Assembly: GCF_009729015.1 (NCBI RefSeq)
Contig: NZ_CP045482.1
Span: 1,422,001 to 1,486,000 of the forward strand
Reading direction: 5' to 3'
Length of the DNA: 64,000 nt
Source of the DNA: Acidianus ambivalens
GTDB taxonomy: Archaea > Thermoproteota > Thermoprotei_A > Sulfolobales > Sulfolobaceae
Position numbers and translations under genes: made by a program. The stretch's first letter is position 1, and the number at the start of each line of letters is the position of its first letter. The notes beneath the pieces were generated by a model, which was not told where the DNA came from, made no database searches, and was given only the letters and a program-made list of their open reading frames with translations. Below are positions 33,749 through 44,444 of this stretch, piece after piece.

Positions 33749-34822
33749 ATGAGATCTAGCCAAGTAGGAATAATATTATTTATCATTATATTAATTGTTG
33801 TGGCTGCAATAGGAATATACTTAAATTCTGAAATATCTGCATTATCTTCCAGCTATAATTGCTTAGCTAGTAAGTATAATGCATTAAAGAGCGAATTCTA
33901 TACAATGAACTCGTCATATACTAATTTAAAGGCTAATTATACAGAACTAGCTAATAATTATAACACACTAAAATCCTATTTTACAACATTATTAGGGTAT
34001 TATGAGAGTTTAAATGAGTCCTTCTACGGTAATAAGTCTATGCTACTATCAGAATTAAACCTTGAAGACGGATACGCTACAGCATATCAAGTCTTAGAAT
34101 ATTTAGCTTCCTCAAACGCTAAAGAAATAGCAAATATGTTCTGCCCCAACGTAACTGGCTTCATTTCTGTAGGTAAAATTAACGGTAGCTTTAGTGGAAT
34201 TGTTAATGTAAATAAAATGTTTTCACAAGTATTCGCATATCCAATAGTTAGGGCATTCTTATGTTGTGGAGTTATATATAACGCCTCTTCAGACTGCCTC
34301 GTATTATCTGCTTTAGTAAAATATTGTAACGTTAACAGTACTGGAGGAACGACGTTCATTTACGTACTATATCATATGACCTTAACCAATCCATCAATGT
34401 TCACATGGAAGATAAGTAGCGTAAATGTATATAATTACTTTAATGAAATTCAGTACCAAATGGCATTAGATGGACTTACATACATTCACGCAATATGCTC
34501 TAAAGATACCCCAGTAATTTCAGAGTTAGGAATAGGGCAATTCCCGAGCTATGTGTTCTTCTGCTCTAACCTACCTTTAGCAGGAAATTACACAGTACCG
34601 CAATTAAACAGTTTATTAAAGAACGTGACAACTTTCAATATAAGAATAGATTACTATAACTTTACTGCAGTTGGAAACTGTTTATCTGGAGTTATCTACG
34701 CATATGTTAACATGGTATATAATGGGCATACATTCTGCGGAGAATTAAAGATTACTGAGCATGCAAAAGTTCAAACTAACGGCTTGCCAGAAATATATCA
34801 AGTAAGTTTCTGTAAAATGTAA
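33749..34822 (+). CDS. Secreted Cys-rich protein with N-terminal coiled coil
   Basis: The 357-residue protein begins MRSSQVGIILFIIILIVVAA, a signal-anchor span. It is followed by about 60 residues of coiled coil with repeated N/S-x-Y-N-x-L-K spacing (NALKSEFYTMNSSYTNLKAN..). An exterior domain follows with roughly a dozen Cys (..MFCPNVTG.., ..FLCCGVIYNASSDC.., ..VKYCNVNS.., ..FCSNLPLAG..) and many N-glycosylation sites. A GAGG ribosome-binding-like sequence lies nine bases before the ATG. It is divergent from the opp operon and shares its high exterior Cys content, so a cell-surface function connected with that transporter is possible but unproven. No family recognised. Confidence 0.65.
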   Translation: MRSSQVGIILFIIILIVVAAIGIYLNSEISALSSSYNCLASKYNALKSEFYTMNSSYTNLKANYTELANNYNTLKSYFTTLLGYYESLNESFYGNKSMLLSELNLEDGYATAYQVLEYLASSNAKEIANMFCPNVTGFISVGKINGSFSGIVNVNKMFSQVFAYPIVRAFLCCGVIYNASSDCLVLSALVKYCNVNSTGGTTFIYVLYHMTLTNPSMFTWKISSVNVYNYFNEIQYQMALDGLTYIHAICSKDTPVISELGIGQFPSYVFFCSNLPLAGNYTVPQLNSLLKNVTTFNIRIDYYNFTAVGNCLSGVIYAYVNMVYNGHTFCGELKITEHAKVQTNGLPEIYQVSFCKM

Positions 34823-35205
34823 CTTTCTAAAGTGATATTAAAGAATAAAACTTGAAAATTTTATTTATATTTTTTAATAATATAAGATTAATTTAGGAAA
34901 AATTTACATTATAACATGCTTATCTAAGCAATTTATTTGGATATGACCTCTTTTAAATTATAATTTATTACAAAAGTGATGTGCTCATACCATTGAAATA
35001 TAAACCTATGTTTTACTGCAATAAACTGTTCAAGCACCCTAGATTATTACAATAAAATAATTTATTATGATCATCTATCACTTTTTAAAAAATCTAAGAT
35101 AAAACTGATTATTAAGTAGATATTATGTTTTACTTATCTTTAAAAATCTTCCTTTCCGAAGATTCGAAAATTAGGATTTTAATTCTTGTCATATACTTGA
35201 AGATT
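34823..35205. other. AT-rich intergenic stretch before lplB
   Basis: I see no gene. A frame opening at 35125 merely extends LplB upstream with hydrophobic residues unlike that family (FYLSLKIFLSEDSKIRILIL). The start of lplB is better placed at ATG 35206. Confidence 0.5.
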
Positions 35206-35490
35206 ATGAAAATAGGAATTTACGAGTTAAAGGCAAAGAAGGGAGTAATCAGAACTACTGTAAAATATTACGGAGATTCGCTAGACATAAAAATAACTGG
35301 GGACTTCATGATATTCCCAGAAGACGTAATTTTTGATCTGGAAAAGAAACTTCAAGGTCTCTCTTTAAACGACTTACAAAACTTGCCTAAGATCTTAGAG
35401 GAAACTTTATCAAAGGCTACACTTTTTGGGTGCACAATTGAAGATTTTAAGAACTCAATTTATGGTGCTTTAAGAGAGGTGGGGTTATGA
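35206..35490 (+). CDS. lplB: Lipoate-protein ligase C-terminal subunit (LplB)
   Basis: The 94-residue protein, started at ATG 35206 (MKIGIYELKAKKGVIRTTVK..), has the small accessory domain of lipoate ligase as a separate chain, as in Thermoplasma. The strand pattern VIRTTVKYYGDSLDIKITGD leads to FPEDVIFDLEKKL and a final helix FKNSIYGALREVGL. In bacteria this is the C-terminal domain of LplA; in archaea LplB must join LplA for activation of lipoate. Its stop overlaps the start of lplA (ATGA), a two-gene operon. Confidence 0.85.
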   Translation: MKIGIYELKAKKGVIRTTVKYYGDSLDIKITGDFMIFPEDVIFDLEKKLQGLSLNDLQNLPKILEETLSKATLFGCTIEDFKNSIYGALREVGL

Positions 35491-36251
35491 GAGTTCTCTT
35501 TTATGAAAACGACGAAAATCCCTATTTTAGCTTGGCCTTTGAGGAAAGCCTGTGGAGGAATCTTAAAGAGGGTAAAGTTGATAATACTTTAAGGTTTTGG
35601 AGGCATAAGAATGTAGCAATTATAGGATATTTTCAACTTGCAGAGGAAGAATTAAACTTCGACGTTGTTAGGAAGTATAAGATTGACGTTGTTAGAAGAT
35701 TTACCGGCGGAGGTGCAGTATATCAAGATATGGGCTGCTTAATATGGACTATAGCAGTTAAAGGACCGAAAGACGGAGGGGTCAACTATTTATACGATTT
35801 CCTACTGAGAGGCTTTGTTAACGCGTTAAAACATTTTGCCAATGTAAGAGTGGAAAATATAAACGACGTTGTTGTTAATGACAGAAAGGTTTCGGGTACT
35901 TCAGCCACGTTTCAAGGAGAGTACTATTTACTTCACGGAACTTTACTCATAAATACTAACCTGGAACTTATGGGCAAAGTACTTAAAGTCTCTAAAGCAA
36001 AGCTTTCAGATAAGGGAGTCTCAGAGGTAAAATATCGTGTTACTAACCTTGTTGACGCTCTAGGTAGGAAAATAGATACTTCTGAAATAATAGATGCAAT
36101 AATAAAGGAGTATTCTTCTCTGCTAGGAGAAAAAGCTTACTTCGACTTGCCAACAACGGATGAAATAAAACTCGCGGAAGAACTTTATGAGAAAAAATAC
36201 TCTAAGCCTGAATGGAATTTACTCAGACTACCTTCGAGCTACTTTGAATAA
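35487..36251 (+). CDS. lplA: Lipoate-protein ligase catalytic subunit (LplA)
   Basis: The 254-residue biotin/lipoate ligase-fold protein has MRVLFYENDENPYFSLAFEE, RFWRHKNVAIIGYFQLAEEE and the signature VVRRFTGGGAVYQDMGCLIW (R-R-x-[ST]-G-G-G-A-V-Y). It also has NDVVVNDRKVSGTSATFQGE, whose Lys is the conserved lipoyl-AMP residue, and HGTLLINTNLELM. It attaches lipoate to carrier domains of 2-oxoacid dehydrogenases or glycine cleavage H protein in the cytoplasm, with LplB. The length fits the archaeal split form. Its 3' end overlaps the end of a convergent permease pseudogene by 29 bases. Confidence 0.9.
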   Translation: MRVLFYENDENPYFSLAFEESLWRNLKEGKVDNTLRFWRHKNVAIIGYFQLAEEELNFDVVRKYKIDVVRRFTGGGAVYQDMGCLIWTIAVKGPKDGGVNYLYDFLLRGFVNALKHFANVRVENINDVVVNDRKVSGTSATFQGEYYLLHGTLLINTNLELMGKVLKVSKAKLSDKGVSEVKYRVTNLVDALGRKIDTSEIIDAIIKEYSSLLGEKAYFDLPTTDEIKLAEELYEKKYSKPEWNLLRLPSSYFE

Positions 36252-38055
36252 TTTCGTCAATGGCCCTTGTCCTTATACTACTTTTTACCGCAAGATAATG
36301 TATTCCTAAACCTAGAAGAATTGCAACTATCGTATCCCAAGGGAACGGTATTAATACATAAAGGCCAAATCCACCGAAGTAGGAAATTATGTAAAGGCCT
36401 AAAAGATAGACGAAAATCCATAATCCTGCGAGTATTTCTTTTCTGGACTCATAAACTAAAAACTTCATAGAAACTACGACGTCAAGTAATACTGCACCAG
36501 TGAAAGATAAAAGAGTTATAAGGAACCAGAAGTTATTTGGAGAGCTTAAGGACTCAGTATAGTTATAAAATAGAATTGAGGGAATTAAAACTAGTGCTAT
36601 GTTTGAAATTCCTAGGATTATCGAAAGAGACTTTTTGAGATTAAGGAATTTATTTGCATAATATGCGAAAAATATAGGTAAGCCTAGTAATGCAGCAACA
36701 ACCAGATAAAAGTCATAAGTAAATCCTGACCAGTAAATTATTAACCCAGCAGATACGGTAGCTAAAGGAGCAAAAATACTAGCTGCAGGTAATTTATATA
36801 ACCTATTTATATCCTTTCCCGTTTTTCTTAACGACTGTAACACTATCCCCGAAGTTATGTAATTAAAAACTCCTATAGCCGAAAGGAATCCTATTAGTGC
36901 TATCCAAGAAGGAAACGGTATCAGGAAAAGGGAACCGACAATTACTGATAGAACTAGAGAGTATATTGGTATTCCTCTCTTATTAACCCTTAGTAGGAGG
37001 GAAGAAAAGTATCCGTCAGCTGATATTCCGTAAACTACCCTAGTTGATGTGCCTACATAAATCCAACCGCTTCCGCCTGGTGATATAACAGAATCTAAAA
37101 GCAGGATTATAGACAAGGCAAATAAGGCTAAATATAAAATACCTAGTGCAGAAATTGATTTAATCTCTTCATAAAATGGACCTTAAGCGTATATTGAGGA
37201 AGATAGTGCAGTCCAATTTCCTGGAGTAATTTGAGCGTAATTCCAATTTACAGCTCCTATGAACGCTATTTCTAGAAGTAAATATAAACCTAAAGAGATC
37301 AGCAATGCTCCTATTAAAGCAAAAGGTACATTTTTAGGATTTCTTGTTTCTACTGCGTATTCTACTGCCTGCCTGAATCCTCCATAAGAATATATTATTC
37401 CAGTTACCGGTATTGAATACAGTATTGCATTAAATCCAGTGAATCCTTGGTAGGAAGTAATAGAAAAATTGAAGTTTGAGTAGTGAAAATCGAGGACTAT
37501 TAAAACTATTGCAGTACCTAGTGGAATTGCTAACTTCCACCAGCCTACTCCTTCTGTTACTTTGCCAAGAATCTTAACTCCGAAATAATTTAGGAAGAAA
37601 TAAAATATAATTAGAAGCATTGAAACTACAATTCCTAAATAGCTTAGTTCTCCATTTACTTCAAGCTGAGGAAAAATTGAGCTTAAATAACCTACGCTAG
37701 CAGAGGCTTCTATAGCAGGAGATGAGATCACGGGAATTAGATAAACCCAAGAAGAAATAAATCCTGCAAATCCGCCGTGAGAATAGTGAGGATATCTAAC
37801 TAATGAGCCACTTTTAGGTATGGACGAGCCTAACTCTGCATAGGGTAATGCTATAAAAAGAACTAAAATTCCACCTATAATCCAGTCAAGTAATGAATAA
37901 CTTCCTACCGCGCTTGCTGCGTACAATGGCGAAAGCAACCAGCCTGAACCTATTATACTTCCGAACGACATAAAAAGTAATTGCCATTTGCTTAATTCCC
38001 TTTTTAACTTTTTATCTGAATTTATACCTAGATCGGAAGCTTTTAGTTCGGCCAC
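36223..38055 (-). pseudogene. APC-superfamily amino acid permease with in-frame stop
   Basis: One frame encodes an approximately 610-residue permease interrupted by a single TAA at 37185-37183. The N-terminal half (ATG 38055) gives ..LSKWQLLFMSFGSIIGSGWL.. through ..NYAQITPGNWTALSSSIYA. The same frame resumes as GPFYEEIKSISALGILYLAL then ..GGSGWIYVGTSTRVVYGISA.. and ends at 36223. The G-S-I-I-G-S-G-W-L span 1 motif and GSGWIYVGTSTR are typical of the Sulfolobales APC permeases. No frameshift is present, so this is one base change away from intact. It lies upstream of, and convergent with, lplA. Confidence 0.8.
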
Positions 38056-38090
38056 AATGTAAAAGACCTTGTGGAGTTTTAAAGTATTCT

Positions 38091-39185
38091 TTATAAAAAT
38101 TTCGGTACTAAATTCCTTAAAATTTCCTTTAATTTTTCAAATGATGAATTTATGTCGCTTATTCTTACATATTCGTCAGGGGAATGTAACTTATTAAGCT
38201 CACCAGGACCGTAAACTATGGTAGGAATTCCCTTTAGTCTAAAGTATCTTCCGTCTGTTGCATAAGGAGTAATAAAAGGCTTAAGACCTAGAAAGGAAGG
38301 TAAAGAAGTGTAATTGGGCTCTGATGAATTTATAATTTCAATTTCTCCTTTAACTCTTATTTTTTCTAAAACTTCTCCAGTTGTAATTCCCGGAGGTATC
38401 CTCATATCTATTTCAACTTCAGCATAGTCCGGAACTACGTTAACTTTAGTTCCCCCTTTAATTACTCCAGGATTAAAGGTTATTTTTCTCACATCATCAA
38501 ATATTTTCTCGTCAATCTCCTTGACATTATTTACAGCATCTTCCAATTCTCTAGGAATACTGACGGAAAAATCATTTATCTCTTTCTCTAACGTTAGAAT
38601 ATCGTCTATCAACTTCAAAATAGAATTATCACCGAGGGAAGGAGTACTTCCATGAGCTGATTTACCCCTTTCCTTTATTTTTATTTGCAATAAGCCCTTT
38701 TCTCCTATGTTTATTCTTTCTGAACCAGTAGGCTCACCTATTATTACAAAGAAAGGAGAAAACTCCTCGGCTAAGAATTTACTTCCTCTTTTGCCCCCAG
38801 TTTCTTCGTCTGGGACTGCTGTAAAAAGTAAAGGGTAATCTAACTTATCTGCCATGGATACGTAAGTCTCCATGAGAACTGCTAATCCTGCCTTCATATC
38901 TGTTGCTCCTCTTCCGTATATTTTATCGTCTACTACCTTAGGAACGAAAGGATTTGAAGACCAACCTTCTCCAGGCGGTACAACGTCGAAATGGCCATTA
39001 AGCATTAAAGGCCTTCCCTTTCCGCTTGAGGAAATTACTACAGGGTACCCTTTAACGTATTCCTTAATTTCTGCCTTAAAACCCTGGTTTTCCAAATAAT
39101 CCTTTATAAATAATGCGCATTCATAGAGCTCGTTGTCATTATAAGTCTTGAAAGAAATTAGTTTCTTTGTCAGTTCTATTAGCAT
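38091..39185 (-). CDS. M20-family peptidase / deacylase (ArgE/DapE-like)
   Basis: The 364-residue M20 enzyme has all metal-site motifs: [58 protein letters not shown] and, at the end, [13 protein letters not shown]. The lid domain ([18 protein letters not shown]..) has the dimer motif. It is closer to the ArgE/DapE/LysK branch than the protein at 4236-5465. Likely substrates are N-acyl amino acids or small peptides in the cytoplasm. It lies just upstream (36 bases) of the broken permease on the other side and is probably transcribed alone from ATG 39185. Confidence 0.85.
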   Translation of the reverse strand: MLIELTKKLISFKTYNDNELYECALFIKDYLENQGFKAEIKEYVKGYPVVISSSGKGRPLMLNGHFDVVPPGEGWSSNPFVPKVVDDKIYGRGATDMKAGLAVLMETYVSMADKLDYPLLFTAVPDEETGGKRGSKFLAEEFSPFFVIIGEPTGSERINIGEKGLLQIKIKERGKSAHGSTPSLGDNSILKLIDDILTLEKEINDFSVSIPRELEDAVNNVKEIDEKIFDDVRKITFNPGVIKGGTKVNVVPDYAEVEIDMRIPPGITTGEVLEKIRVKGEIEIINSSEPNYTSLPSFLGLKPFITPYATDGRYFRLKGIPTIVYGPGELNKLHSPDEYVRISDINSSFEKLKEILRNLVPKFL

Positions 39186-39210
39186 GAAAATAAAAAGTGT
39201 TTTCCTGTAA

Positions 39211-39918
39211 TTATTGTTTTCTACTTCTCCTCTTCTTCTCTTGTATCAAGAAAGGTTTAATTGCCTCAACTATTGCAGGGCACTCGTCTAGTTTTTTCTT
39301 AACTAAATTCAAAAAGCAGCATAATGAGGAAAATCTCTCAAAGTTTGTAAACTTTATTGAGTTTTGAGGCCTTTCTGTAGATATAGCTAGAAACTTTATT
39401 TGCCCAGCAAGAGCCTTTAAGCTTAATTTTCCTACCGTAGCAAGTTCTGTTGTATTCCACTTTCCTTCAACTGTTTCGGGGAACTTTATTTCGTTCCATT
39501 TTACTTTACTGCAATCCGTATTAACTTCAAATTCTTCTTTTTGAGAAAATAAGTCAACTATTTCTGCCTCATTTGTCCTTTCATTAAGAAAACTCTTTGA
39601 GGCTTCTCTTAATTGTTCATTAGTTGATACGCAACATGAAAGCGAGATTAAATCGTCTAGGCTTTCAAAATCTCTTAAGTTAATATTATTAGTACCCCTA
39701 GCAGTAGCTACTGATATTAGCGTCACTGTGTTTGGTATGAAAAGTAGTTCGAATCTAAAATAATTGCTTTCAGCTAATCTAAGAATATAAGTTTTACCAG
39801 AAGAATCGGAAAGGGATTTTATATCGCTTATCCTCTTATATAATTCGTCCTTATCGCAATTATTAACAAAAAATTGGAATCCACGCATTTCCTTAATCTC
39901 TTCAGTAGAACACTTCAT
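39211..39918 (-). CDS. Hypothetical protein, 235 residues
   Basis: The soluble protein begins [20 protein letters not shown] and has a strand-rich middle ([20 protein letters not shown]) and a helical end with basic tail ([13 protein letters not shown]). It contains eight or so Cys, two of them paired (SCCVST, LCCFLN), unusual for a cytoplasmic archaeal protein. No signal peptide or membrane span. I do not recognise it. It lies between the M20 gene and the surface protein on the same strand with short gaps. Confidence 0.55.
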   Translation of the reverse strand: MKCSTEEIKEMRGFQFFVNNCDKDELYKRISDIKSLSDSSGKTYILRLAESNYFRFELLFIPNTVTLISVATARGTNNINLRDFESLDDLISLSCCVSTNEQLREASKSFLNERTNEAEIVDLFSQKEEFEVNTDCSKVKWNEIKFPETVEGKWNTTELATVGKLSLKALAGQIKFLAISTERPQNSIKFTNFERFSSLCCFLNLVKKKLDECPAIVEAIKPFLIQEKKRRSRKQ

Positions 39919-39991
39919 ATCATGAATTATATAAGGTGAATATTTATTACTTTCTACCTTCTATGTAATAATTAAAAAGATATATAAAAAA

Positions 39992-42373
39992 TTACTTCCT
40001 TCTTAATAGGATTATTGCAGCAGCTATTACAATAACTACTACAATGGCTATACCAACTACAAACGCAGTGTTAAGAGTTGGTGAAGTAACAGTAGTTGGA
40101 GGAGGTGTAGTGGTTATACTTGGAGTGGTAGTCGTAGAAGTGGTTGAAGTTGTTGTAGTGCTAGTAGTAGTTATTTGCTTATACGTTATTGAAATCTTTA
40201 CTGCCTGAGTTAGCGTCAGTGTTCCTTGTGTAACATTAGGCGAGTAACCATTAGTTGTAACAAATATTCTGTACTCATAAGTGCCATAAGGTAATGTTAT
40301 AGTTAGTGACGAGGATGTAGTTGTGTAATTCCTTCCATCTATACATACAGTCCATGTTGTACCGCTTGGTAGTCCTGTCTCCTCAAATGTTATGGTAAAG
40401 TTCTCAGGTACGAAAGTGAATTGCAATTCTGTATTCTTACTTAAGTTTACAAATTCTTCTTCTGTTATTGGTATATAATATTTAGAGTAAACTTTGACCA
40501 TGTATTCTCCATAAGGTAGTGTTATATTAATCTCGTTCATCGTAGTTGTATAGTTACTTCCGTTAATATTAACTGTCCATTCATATCCGCTAGGTAATCC
40601 GTTTTCAATTATTGTTAGAGTATAATTCATTACAGTAAACTTTATGTTAATTACTTCGTTCATTGTTAAGTTTATAGTACCTTGAGTAACGTTGGGCATA
40701 TAATGTGAAGAGAATACTTTGTATTCATACACTCCCATAGGTAATGTTATTGTTATATAGCAAGCAGTAGTCGTATGATTTTCATTATCAATACAAACTG
40801 TCCATGATACTCCTTTTGGTAATCCTGTCTCTTTGAATGTTACATTATAGAGCATTGCATAAAACGCGACTTTTATAGTGATATTGCTAGTTAAATCAAT
40901 GTATCCCATTATGGGCGTTACCTTATAGCCAGTCACATTAAGTACTTTATACTCATAATATCCGTAAGGTAATAAGAAGCAAATTCTAGAAGACGTTGAG
41001 GTAGAAACGGTGCCATTAACGCAGACAGCCCATTTTGTACCGCTTACTAATCCAGTTTCTTCAAAAGTCAAGTTAAACTTTACTGGAGTAAAGGAAATTT
41101 GAAGTGTAGCGTTAGAGCTTAAAGTTATGCTTCCTTGAGGTGGTGAAGGAATATAATATGCTGAATATACCTTATAGAAATAAGTTCCTGGAGGTAATAT
41201 GAAAGTTATTTCATTTGATGTTGAGGTCTCATTAGTTCCATTAACGCATACGGTCCAAGATTTACCAACCGGTAAACCTGATTCTTTAAATGTTAAGTAG
41301 TATATTATCTTACAAACACTAATTTCAGTTACCTCATTGGACCCAGAATCTGCGACATAAACCGCTGAAGGAGTTGCAAGTATAAATCTAGGAGAATTTC
41401 CTGTAGGTATTTGATATATTACTCTGGAGGAGTTGATTACGCTTAACGAGTTTGAACCTAAGTTTGCTACGTAAACTAAACCATTGTAAGAATCATAAGT
41501 TATGAATACTGGAGACTGCCCTACCGTTATGTTACCTACAACTTTAGTTCCACTAATCATGTAAACAGTATTATTACATAAACTGACTATATAAACGTAA
41601 GAAGAGCTGTAAGCTATAGCTACAGGATATGGAACACTAATAGTGCAAATTACTGAAGTTCCATTTATTACGCTAGTTGAATTTGATTCTAGGTTTAATA
41701 CGTAAACAAGACCGTTATAAGGATCATAAATAATCTGCCTTGGAGCTTGGCCTACTGATATTGTTGCAATAACCTTTTCACCTTTGATTACTGATACTGT
41801 AGCGAAACCTGTATCAGAAACATAAATATAGCCATTACTAGGATCGTAAACTAAACAAACTGGATGGCACTCAACTTGAATATTACAAACTACTTTTGTA
41901 CCGTTAATTACGCTTACTATTCCTACTCCTGCTTTATATGAGTTTAAATTAGCAACGTAAATTAAACCGTTTACACATAATAACGCAACTGGCGAATAAC
42001 CTATACCTCCTCCTACGGTAACAGTTGCTATTACTTCTGTTCCATTAATTATACTTATGGAATTCGATAAGGTATTAGCCACGTAAATTAAACCATTCTG
42101 TTTATCGTATACTATTGCAGTAGGATCAGAGCCTACGGATATTGTAGCTATAACAGTCGATGAGCTGATTACTGAAACTTGGCCAGACCCTGAATCAACA
42201 ACATAAACATATCCGTTGTTAGAATCGTAAGCCATTGCTGTAGGAAAACTGCCAACGCTTATATTTGTGGTCTTAAATCCTTGTGACGCACTAGTTATAG
42301 GAATTATGCTTATTATTGAAACTATATATAATAACACTAATGTGATAATAAGTATTTTATTCACAATAACCAC
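39992..42373 (-). CDS. Surface protein: YVTN beta-propeller plus five tandem beta domains and membrane anchor
   Basis: The frame is open to 42460, but the TATA box (42433-42438) lies inside that extension, so GTG 42373 or 42364 is the better start (VVIVNKILIITLVLLYIVSI signal). Exterior part 1 has about eight YVTN/NHL-type blades with the repeated N-G-x-[VI]-Y-V-[AS]-[DN] and I-x-V-G-x-x-P wording. Part 2 has five domains of about 75 residues, each with T-F-x-E-[ST]-G-L-P-x-G-x-x-W-T-V-C-[VI] and ending Y-x-Y-K-V. Then come a Thr-rich stalk and a C-terminal span (VGIAIVVVIVIAAAIILLRRK). Such proteins are surface adhesins or S-layer-associated. Four of the five domains share one Cys in the same place. 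Confidence 0.75.
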   Translation of the reverse strand: MVIVNKILIITLVLLYIVSIISIIPITSASQGFKTTNISVGSFPTAMAYDSNNGYVYVVDSGSGQVSVISSSTVIATISVGSDPTAIVYDKQNGLIYVANTLSNSISIINGTEVIATVTVGGGIGYSPVALLCVNGLIYVANLNSYKAGVGIVSVINGTKVVCNIQVECHPVCLVYDPSNGYIYVSDTGFATVSVIKGEKVIATISVGQAPRQIIYDPYNGLVYVLNLESNSTSVINGTSVICTISVPYPVAIAYSSSYVYIVSLCNNTVYMISGTKVVGNITVGQSPVFITYDSYNGLVYVANLGSNSLSVINSSRVIYQIPTGNSPRFILATPSAVYVADSGSNEVTEISVCKIIYYLTFKESGLPVGKSWTVCVNGTNETSTSNEITFILPPGTYFYKVYSAYYIPSPPQGSITLSSNATLQISFTPVKFNLTFEETGLVSGTKWAVCVNGTVSTSTSSRICFLLPYGYYEYKVLNVTGYKVTPIMGYIDLTSNITIKVAFYAMLYNVTFKETGLPKGVSWTVCIDNENHTTTACYITITLPMGVYEYKVFSSHYMPNVTQGTINLTMNEVINIKFTVMNYTLTIIENGLPSGYEWTVNINGSNYTTTMNEINITLPYGEYMVKVYSKYYIPITEEEFVNLSKNTELQFTFVPENFTITFEETGLPSGTTWTVCIDGRNYTTTSSSLTITLPYGTYEYRIFVTTNGYSPNVTQGTLTLTQAVKISITYKQITTTSTTTTSTTSTTTTPSITTTPPPTTVTSPTLNTAFVVGIAIVVVIVIAAAIILLRRK

Positions 42374-42432
42374 TGTCTTATACAAAACGCCGTTGGTAAT
42401 AAATTTTTGTGTCCATAAAGTGCGCAAAATAG

Positions 42433-42438
42433 TATATA
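42433..42438 (-). promoter_or_regulatory. TATA box of the surface protein gene
   Basis: TATATA (minus strand, in CTTATATACT) sits 60 bases before GTG 42373. It would give a short leader and excludes the upstream ATG 42460 as translation start. Confidence 0.5.
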
Positions 42439-42559
42439 AGGCTTTAAAAATTAAGATCATAAATTAGCATAAACTCGATTAGAGAAATTTTTGCCTTAGA
42501 ATTATACCGAACATATTTTCGATAGTTAATCTTAAAAATAATCTATAAAATTTCATCTT

Positions 42560-44077
42560 ATGCAATTCGTCAGAAACTCTTCTGGATTAGTTAAGAACGC
42601 CTCCTTGACAGACGCTATGATGCTAAATATTGCTAACATGGGAGCAGGGCTCGCAATATTCACTGGTATATCTCCTTATATAGTTAAGGGAGCAGTTTTA
42701 TGGTTAGCTTCACTTATAACCTTCTTGATCACCTTACCTCTAGTTTTTCTATATACTTTCTTTATAATAGAAATTCACAGAACTGGTGGAGATTACGTTT
42801 GGCTAAGTAGGAAACTTAACGGCAAAATTGGATCCATAATGGGAATTGCTCTAGCCTTTAACATGCCACCTTACTTTGCTCTTTCGGCTTTCTTTTCTGT
42901 TGCCGCAATAAATACTGTCCTTGAAGTAATAGGAACTTTAAACCACGAAAAAGCTCTCCTTAATTTAGCTAATACTGTATTCGTTAATCCTTATTGTCCT
43001 TCCATTACATTAACTCAAGAAATATTAATTTATATTCTTGCAGCAATAGCTTTTGCAATAATAATAGGAATAAATATCTTGAAGCCTAAGTGGGGGTTCT
43101 CTCTCGTAACTGCTTTGGGTACTTTAGCAATATTAGGTACTATAGTTGCAATGATAGTAGTGGGAATAAATGTTTCAGATTTCCACAGTAAAATTTCCAC
43201 ATTCTTGGCGGACTTTGATCTAACTCCCTCAACTTACACTGGACCTACTTTCAGTTTACCTGCAACAATTTACATGATACCCTACTTTGCTTCTTTTGCT
43301 TACATATGGCTTTACGCCGGACCTGCCGTTTCTGCTGAAATTAAAAGTGAGAGAGGAATAAAATATAACATAATTCTTGGTAGTTTATTAACCCTCTTCC
43401 TTATCACAGTACCTTTCTATTTACTCTGTATTGCTGGAGGTTACGGTTTTAATTTCAGCCTATTCCCTACTGCGACTTATAACTTCTGGAGCGTTGCAAT
43501 TGCCTTAGCCGGAAACCAAGCTTTACAGTGGTTTATAGGAATTTCATTAATAAGTTGGGAATTCTTCGTAATGGCTTTCGGAGTTATAGTATTTGCAAGG
43601 TATGTATTTGCGTTCTCATTTGATAGACTATTTCCTGAGATATTCTCCAGGCTTAATAGGAGTAGCTCACCAGTTTACGCTCACTTGCTCGACTTTGCAG
43701 TTACTTTAGTTTTCTTAGCAGTGCCGATAATAAGTCCTGAGGGTGTTCAAGCCTTATATTCTTACACTCCTCTAGCAATAGCTTACTTATTCCTAGTTTC
43801 ATTAGCGGGAGCAAAATTCAGCTTAGAAGGTAAAAAGAGGATAGGAATGCTAATATCATCTGTAATATCTGCGGCATTTATGATATTCATGGGCTATGAG
43901 GCTTTTACTAATCCTTACTTTGGAGTAATATCAAATGGACAACCTTTCTGGCCTGGCATTGCTTACGTTCTAAGTTTAATAGGGTTAGGAATAGTAATAT
44001 ACGTGGCATCAAAAGAGTATAATTTGAGGAGAGGGATAAACATAGACTTGAATTATAAGGAAATTCCTCCAGAGTAA
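42560..44077 (+). CDS. APC-superfamily amino acid permease (intact)
   Basis: The 505-residue, 12-span transporter begins [20 protein letters not shown], with span 1 [37 protein letters not shown] in the substrate region and [16 protein letters not shown] after span 8. It ends [16 protein letters not shown]. The C-terminal KEIPPE is shared with 4200 and 63702. It probably imports amino acids with protons. Unlike the two broken relatives at 2597 and 36223, the frame is uninterrupted. It is followed by a 367-base gap before the next transporter operon. Confidence 0.82.
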   Translation: MQFVRNSSGLVKNASLTDAMMLNIANMGAGLAIFTGISPYIVKGAVLWLASLITFLITLPLVFLYTFFIIEIHRTGGDYVWLSRKLNGKIGSIMGIALAFNMPPYFALSAFFSVAAINTVLEVIGTLNHEKALLNLANTVFVNPYCPSITLTQEILIYILAAIAFAIIIGINILKPKWGFSLVTALGTLAILGTIVAMIVVGINVSDFHSKISTFLADFDLTPSTYTGPTFSLPATIYMIPYFASFAYIWLYAGPAVSAEIKSERGIKYNIILGSLLTLFLITVPFYLLCIAGGYGFNFSLFPTATYNFWSVAIALAGNQALQWFIGISLISWEFFVMAFGVIVFARYVFAFSFDRLFPEIFSRLNRSSSPVYAHLLDFAVTLVFLAVPIISPEGVQALYSYTPLAIAYLFLVSLAGAKFSLEGKKRIGMLISSVISAAFMIFMGYEAFTNPYFGVISNGQPFWPGIAYVLSLIGLGIVIYVASKEYNLRRGINIDLNYKEIPPE

Positions 44078-44444
44078 CTATTAGTTCCCTTTTTTGTATT
44101 CTAGTAGAAAGAATTTTTATCATTTCAATATATGCTGTGATTATATTTATATCCTTCTTCCTTTATTTTAATTAAGTATAATAAATCATTTAAATTTTTA
44201 TATTTAGCTTTCGTCTCTATAAGATTACCTAAACATAGATAAAAGTGAGATACATTATTAAAAGTTTAAGTTTCATTTTAAACAGTTAAATGAACCAATT
44301 TCCTTTTATAGATTTATAATTTTAAAATTCCTTTATAAACTATTATGAATTCAATCTACTATTTTCTCGTTAAATATTTTAATCTTTTCGTTCTTAAAGA
44401 AAAGACAATAAAAATTTTTAATAAGATTTCACTAATCCTTTCAA
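44078..44444. other. AT-rich gap before the family-1 ABC operon
   Basis: No gene is seen. A small frame at 44345-44536 lies mostly out of frame within the start of the binding-protein gene and is a shadow. An AT-rich TATA-like stretch lies near 44412-44420 and is the likely promoter. Confidence 0.5.

Noticed and set aside
42374..42460. Longer N-terminus of the surface protein (ATG 42460)
   Set aside because: The TATA box lies inside this extension, and the signal peptide begins only after GTG 42373/42364.
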